Under the pieces are notes generated by a model that did no database searches, was not told the origin of the DNA, and worked only from the letters and a program-made list of their open reading frames with translations. The position numbers and the translations under genes are program-made. DNA of 64,000 bases, from contig NZ_OCND01000002.1 in assembly GCF_900215535.1 (NCBI RefSeq), forward strand, positions 434,001-498,000, read 5' to 3'. This stretch comes from Pseudoxanthomonas wuyuanensis. Its GTDB lineage: Bacteria > Pseudomonadota > Gammaproteobacteria > Xanthomonadales > Xanthomonadaceae. Position 1 is the stretch's first letter; each line of letters opens with the position of its first letter. Shown one piece after another: positions 60,558-64,000 of the stretch.

Positions 60558-60690
60558 CACCATCGAGACCGGCGGAGGGACAGGCCCTTTGATGCCGGGG
60601 CAGCCAGCGACGCGCAAGCGCCGTGGTAGGTGCCAAATCCTGCGGGGATTTCGCTTTTTCCAGAAGCGAGCGTCCGCCGAAAGATGGTTC
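60558..60690 (+). promoter_or_regulatory. SAM-I riboswitch (S-box)
   Basis: The RNA has the S-box conserved order: CCATCGAGACC (5' strand of P1 and the kink-turn side), GGCGGAGGGACAGGCCCTTT, GATGCCGGGGCAGCC, GGTAGGTGCCAAATCCTGC, and CGAAAGATGG. P1 forms from CCATC (60560-60564) and GATGG (60683-60687). This aptamer binds S-adenosylmethionine. After it come two perfect hairpins without a T-run (CCGTGC/GCACGG near 60694; CGAGCT/AGCTCG near 60716), so the switch more likely acts on translation or through Rho than through an intrinsic terminator. It precedes metX, as expected. Confidence 0.92.
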
Positions 60691-60794
60691 GATCCGTGCC
60701 TCTGCACGGCGAACGCGAGCTCCGCGAAGCTCGATGGTTGTAGTCCTTTCGCCAGGTTGGACCAGGCGAACGGCCACTCCCATTGGATACCGCC

Positions 60795-61838
60795 ATGAGC
60801 TTCGTCAACACCGCCCTGCAATCCGCCACGACCGCTGTCTCGCCCGTCGCTGATGCGCTGTCGTATCAGCGCGACGACGACGCATCCGCGCGCCGCGGCG
60901 AGATCGTCCTGGACCTGGCGATGCGGCACGCCGGCACCCGGACGGTGCGCCTGCGCTACGAATTGCATGGCCCGGCCGATGCGCCGGTGGTGTTCGTCGC
61001 CGGCGGCATTTCCGCGCACCGCCATCTGGCCGCCAACGATGTCTTCCCCGAATCCGGCTGGCTGAATGCGCTGGTCGGCACCGGCCGCGCGCTCGACCCA
61101 AGTCGCCGTCGCCTGCTGGCAATCGACTTCATCGGCGCCGACGGCCATCTGGACGTCCCCATCGAAACCGCCGATCAGGCCGACGCCATCGCCCATCTGC
61201 TGGATGCGCTGGCGATCGGCCAGCTGCATGCCTTTGTCGGCTACTCCTACGGCGCACTGGTGGGTCTGCAACTGGCCGCGCGGCACCCATCCCGGCTGCA
61301 GCATCTGGTCGCCGTCAGCGGCGCCCACCGCGCGCATCCTTACGCGGCGGCCTGGCGCGCGTTGCAGCGGCGTGCGGTGCTGCTGGGCCAATTGCAATGC
61401 GCCGATGCACAGGGCCTGTCGCTGGCGCGCCAGTTCGCGATGCTGAGCTACCGCACGCCGGAGGAGTTCGACGAGCGCTTCGACGCGGCGCCGGAGATCG
61501 TCAACGGCCGTGTGCGCTGCGCTGCCGAGGATTACCTGGACGCTGCCGGCGCGCAATACGTCGCCCGTACCCCCATCAACGCCTACGTGCGCCTGTCCGA
61601 ATCCATCGATCTGCACCGCATCGATCCCGCCGCCATCGGCGTGCCCACCACCGTGGTCGCGGTGGAAGGCGACCGCCTGGTGCCGCTGTCCGATTCGGTG
61701 GCGCTGGTCGAAGGGCTGGGTACGCTCGGCCAGCTGCGCGTGCTGCGCTCGCCGTACGGCCACGACGCCTTCCTGAAAGAAACCGATCGCATCGACGCGA
61801 TCCTCGCCAGCGCCCTGCGCACCGGAGAAACCGCATGA
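60795..61838 (+). CDS. metX: Homoserine O-succinyl-/acetyltransferase of the MetX family
   Basis: A 347-residue alpha/beta-hydrolase-fold acyltransferase that activates homoserine for methionine synthesis. The nucleophile elbow is in FVGYSYGALVGLQLAA (Ser in GYSYGA), Asp in VVAVEGDRLVPLSDS, and His in SPYGHDAFLKE. The oxyanion region is VFVAGGISAHRHLAANDVFP. Classical MetX has G-S-M-G-G at the elbow; the G-Y-S-Y-G-A form is the one I associate with Xanthomonas-type succinyltransferases, so succinyl-CoA is likely but not proven. ATG at 60795 follows the SAM riboswitch; a TTG 12 bp earlier is possible. It overlaps metB by ATGA. Confidence 0.9.
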   Translation: MSFVNTALQSATTAVSPVADALSYQRDDDASARRGEIVLDLAMRHAGTRTVRLRYELHGPADAPVVFVAGGISAHRHLAANDVFPESGWLNALVGTGRALDPSRRRLLAIDFIGADGHLDVPIETADQADAIAHLLDALAIGQLHAFVGYSYGALVGLQLAARHPSRLQHLVAVSGAHRAHPYAAAWRALQRRAVLLGQLQCADAQGLSLARQFAMLSYRTPEEFDERFDAAPEIVNGRVRCAAEDYLDAAGAQYVARTPINAYVRLSESIDLHRIDPAAIGVPTTVVAVEGDRLVPLSDSVALVEGLGTLGQLRVLRSPYGHDAFLKETDRIDAILASALRTGETA

Positions 61839-63085
61839 GCCAGCTTCAAACCAGCCAGTTCCACAGCGAGGCTGCCGAAACCGCCGAAGAAGTCCCGTGT
61901 CGTGCCGCTACCGCCGCCGTGCGCGCCGGCATCGACCGCGACACCGCCTACGGCGCGGTAACCCCGCCCATCGTGCTGTCGTCGAATTTCAGCTTCGACG
62001 GTTTCGGCAACAAGCGCGAGTACGACTACACCCGCAGCGGCAATCCCACCCGCGACCTGCTGGGCGAGGCGCTGGCCGAACTGGAAGGCGGCGCCGGCGG
62101 CGTGGTCACCTCCACCGGCATGGGCGCCATCAACCTGGTGCTCAACGCGCTGCTGCAGCCGGGCGAGAAACTGGTGGTGCCGCACGATGCCTACGGCGGC
62201 AGCTGGCGGCTGTTCAATGCGCTGGCCAAGAAGGGCCACTTCGACCTGATCACCGCCGACCTGACCGACCCGCGCTCGCTGGCCGATGCGCTGGCGCAAT
62301 CGCCGAAGCTGGTGCTGATCGAAACCCCGTCCAATCCGCTGCTGCGCATCACCGATCTGCGCTTCGTCATCGATGCCGCGCACAAGGCTGGGGCGATCAC
62401 GGTGGTCGACAACACCTTCCTGTCGCCGGCCTTGCAGAAGCCGATCGAATTCGGCGCCGATCTGGTCATTCATTCGACCACCAAGTACATCAACGGCCAC
62501 AGCGATGTGGTCGGCGGCGCGGTAGTGGCGCGCGATGCCGAATTGCACCAGCAATTGGTGTGGTGGGCCAATGCGCTGGGCCTGACCGGTTCGCCGTTCG
62601 ACAGTTTTCTGACCCTGCGCGGTCTGCGTACGCTGGATGCGCGCCTGCGCGTGCACCAGGAAAACGCCGATGCCATCGCCGCGCTGCTGGACCAGCATCC
62701 AGCGGTGTCGCAGGTGTATTTCCCGGGGCTGGCCTCGCATCCGGGCCACGCGCTGGCCGCGCGCCAGCAGAAGGGCTTTGGCGCGATGCTGAGCGTCGAG
62801 CTGGATGGCGGCGAGGCGGCGGTGCGTGCGTTCGTCGATGGCCTGCGCTACTTCACCCTGGCCGAATCGCTGGGCGGCGTGGAAAGCCTGGTCGCGCATC
62901 CGGCGTCGATGACGCATGCGGCAATGACGGCCGAGGCCCGCGCCAAGGCCGGCATTTCCGGCGGGCTGCTGCGGCTTTCGGTCGGCATCGAGGCGACCGA
63001 GGACCTGCTGGCGGACCTGTCCCGTGCGCTGGCACGCGCGGAACTGGCCGCCGCCGAATCCAAACGCAAACTCGCCGACGCATGA
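61835..63085 (+). CDS. metB: Cystathionine gamma-synthase / O-succinylhomoserine (thiol)-lyase
   Basis: A 416-residue PLP enzyme of the Cys/Met metabolism family. The PLP lysine lies in VIHSTTKYINGHSDVVGG; also present are YDYTRSGNPTRDLLGEALAE, GGVVTSTGMGAINLVLNALL, VPHDAYGGSWRLFNAL, ETPSNPLLRITDL and ESLGGVESLVAHPASMTHA. It would join O-succinylhomoserine with cysteine (MetB) or sulfide (MetZ); the two are hard to tell apart by eye. It starts inside the metX stop and its own stop overlaps hom, so the three are coupled. Confidence 0.93.
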   Translation: MSQLQTSQFHSEAAETAEEVPCRAATAAVRAGIDRDTAYGAVTPPIVLSSNFSFDGFGNKREYDYTRSGNPTRDLLGEALAELEGGAGGVVTSTGMGAINLVLNALLQPGEKLVVPHDAYGGSWRLFNALAKKGHFDLITADLTDPRSLADALAQSPKLVLIETPSNPLLRITDLRFVIDAAHKAGAITVVDNTFLSPALQKPIEFGADLVIHSTTKYINGHSDVVGGAVVARDAELHQQLVWWANALGLTGSPFDSFLTLRGLRTLDARLRVHQENADAIAALLDQHPAVSQVYFPGLASHPGHALAARQQKGFGAMLSVELDGGEAAVRAFVDGLRYFTLAESLGGVESLVAHPASMTHAAMTAEARAKAGISGGLLRLSVGIEATEDLLADLSRALARAELAAAESKRKLADA

Positions 63086-64000
63086 GCGCCGTCGTCCGAC
63101 TGGCCGACGCGCCGGTGGCGGCAGCGCCGCGGCTGGCGTTGCTGGGCACCGGCGTGGTCGGCAGCGCGTTCGTGGCGCGCTACCGGCAACTGACCGAACG
63201 CGGCGTCCGCCTGCCGGCGTTCGGCTGGTTGGCCAATTCGCGGGCTTTGCATCGCTGCGGGGAAGATCCTGCCCAGGCCCTGGGCCAGGCCGTCGCCGCC
63301 CCCGTCCGCAGCCAGACGCTGCCGCCATGGGCGGAGAACGAAGGCCTGCGCGGCGGCGATATCGTCGTCGATGCCACCGCCAGCGAGACCGTGGCCGACT
63401 GGCATCCGGAGTGGCTTGCGCGCGGGGTGCATGTGGTGACCGCCAACAAGCTGGGTACCGGCGCCAGTGCCCTGCGCGCGCAGGCGATCCAGCATTCGCT
63501 GGAGGCAGCCGGTGCGCGCTATGGCGACAGCGCCACCGTTGGCGCGGGCCTGCCGCTGCTGTCCAGCCTGCGCGCACTGGTGGCCGGCGGCGACCGCATC
63601 CATCGCGTCGAAGGCGTGCTGTCCGGTTCGCTGGCGTGGCTGTTCAACCGCTACGACGGCTCGAGGCCGTTTTCGCAACTGGTCCGTCTGGCGCGCGATG
63701 CCGGCTACACCGAACCGGATCCGCGCATCGACCTGTCCGGCGAGGACGTGCGCCGCAAGCTGTCGATCCTGGCGCGCGCGGCGGGGTTGCCGTGGCAGGC
63801 CGAGCAGGTGCAGGTCGAATCGCTGGTGCCCGCGACGCTGGCAGCGCTGCCGCTGGAGCAGGTGGACGCGGCACTGGAGCAACTGGATATTCCGCTGGCC
63901 GGGCGGCTAGGCCTGGCCCAGCGCGACAACGCCAGACTGCGTTTCATTGGCCGTTTCGACCGCGATGGTGCGGGCGTGGGACTGCAGGCGCTGGCGCCGG
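63082..64000 (+). CDS. hom: Homoserine dehydrogenase (5' part, runs off the window)
   Basis: The first 306 codons of a homoserine dehydrogenase start with ATGA over the metB stop. The NAD(P)-binding motif LALLGTGVVGSAFVARY is near 19-35, the stretch DIVVDATASETVADW and VHVVTANKLGTGASALR (catalytic-site lysine) follow, and SATVGAGLPLLSSLRALVAG, EGVLSGSLAWLFNRYDG and DAGYTEPDPRIDLSGEDVRR are the family signatures, with the catalytic Asp/Lys in the last. There is no aspartokinase domain at the N-terminus, so it is like the C-terminal half of ThrA/MetL alone. It supplies homoserine to MetX in the same operon. Confidence 0.93.
   Translation, partial: MSAVVRLADAPVAAAPRLALLGTGVVGSAFVARYRQLTERGVRLPAFGWLANSRALHRCGEDPAQALGQAVAAPVRSQTLPPWAENEGLRGGDIVVDATASETVADWHPEWLARGVHVVTANKLGTGASALRAQAIQHSLEAAGARYGDSATVGAGLPLLSSLRALVAGGDRIHRVEGVLSGSLAWLFNRYDGSRPFSQLVRLARDAGYTEPDPRIDLSGEDVRRKLSILARAAGLPWQAEQVQVESLVPATLAALPLEQVDAALEQLDIPLAGRLGLAQRDNARLRFIGRFDRDGAGVGLQALAP

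Overview
The window is a 64 kb piece of a high-GC gammaproteobacterial chromosome. Its gene content points to the Xanthomonadaceae/Lysobacteraceae: a lysine/alanine-rich histone H1-like protein, a GTP-dependent PEP carboxykinase, a metX-metB-hom methionine operon behind a SAM-I riboswitch, large TonB-dependent receptors, and the short dyads (GGAGCGACGTAAGTCGCGA type) scattered between genes. I cannot name a genus from sequence alone. I saw no rRNA, tRNA or CRISPR array.

Layout. 1-1200: the end of a NupC-type nucleoside transporter and a GDT1-family cation exporter behind a yybP-ykoY (Mn2+) riboswitch. 1289-6545: an aldo/keto reductase, then a Fur-box-controlled haem uptake operon (hemP, TonB receptor, an unknown protein, a DUF6607-like protein). 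6876-9407: an ECF sigma / anti-sigma / two-PDZ operon on the minus strand. 9529-13697: band-7 and NfeD membrane proteins, gcvT, a DsbA/HCCA-isomerase-like protein and gcvH. 13700-15300: a long non-coding stretch with stacked hairpins and a good candidate small RNA, then the histone H1-like gene. 15363-29725: SRPBCC protein, serine hydrolase, LemA and M48 peptidase, GMC oxidoreductase, NTT-like transporter with a Tat-exported epimerase, small membrane proteins, and a fadE / alpha-beta hydrolase operon divergent from a TetR regulator. 30492-37165: small membrane proteins, a DUF2145-like protein, an XRE regulator, pckG, and a second ECF sigma / anti-sigma / DUF4097 operon.

37200-50451 is the accessory region. 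It holds two large TonB receptors (977 and 955 aa), each near a TPR-sulfotransferase fusion; one set also has a 2OG-Fe(II) dioxygenase. A decayed IS5-type transposase lies between the sets, and a small beta-barrel-like protein lies just upstream of the second. The coding sequences look less GC-biased than the rest of the window. Both receptors share an N-terminal sequence and a leader motif about 100 nt upstream of the start. This is my best candidate for an undescribed system: receptor-linked sulfation and hydroxylation.

50568-64000 returns to core genes: hslO, mtgA, a polyprenyl-type glycosyltransferase, a CBS protein, an AsmA protein, haemolysin III, prfC, an M23 peptidase, a beta-propeller lipoprotein, and the riboswitch-controlled metX-metB-hom operon, which runs off the end.
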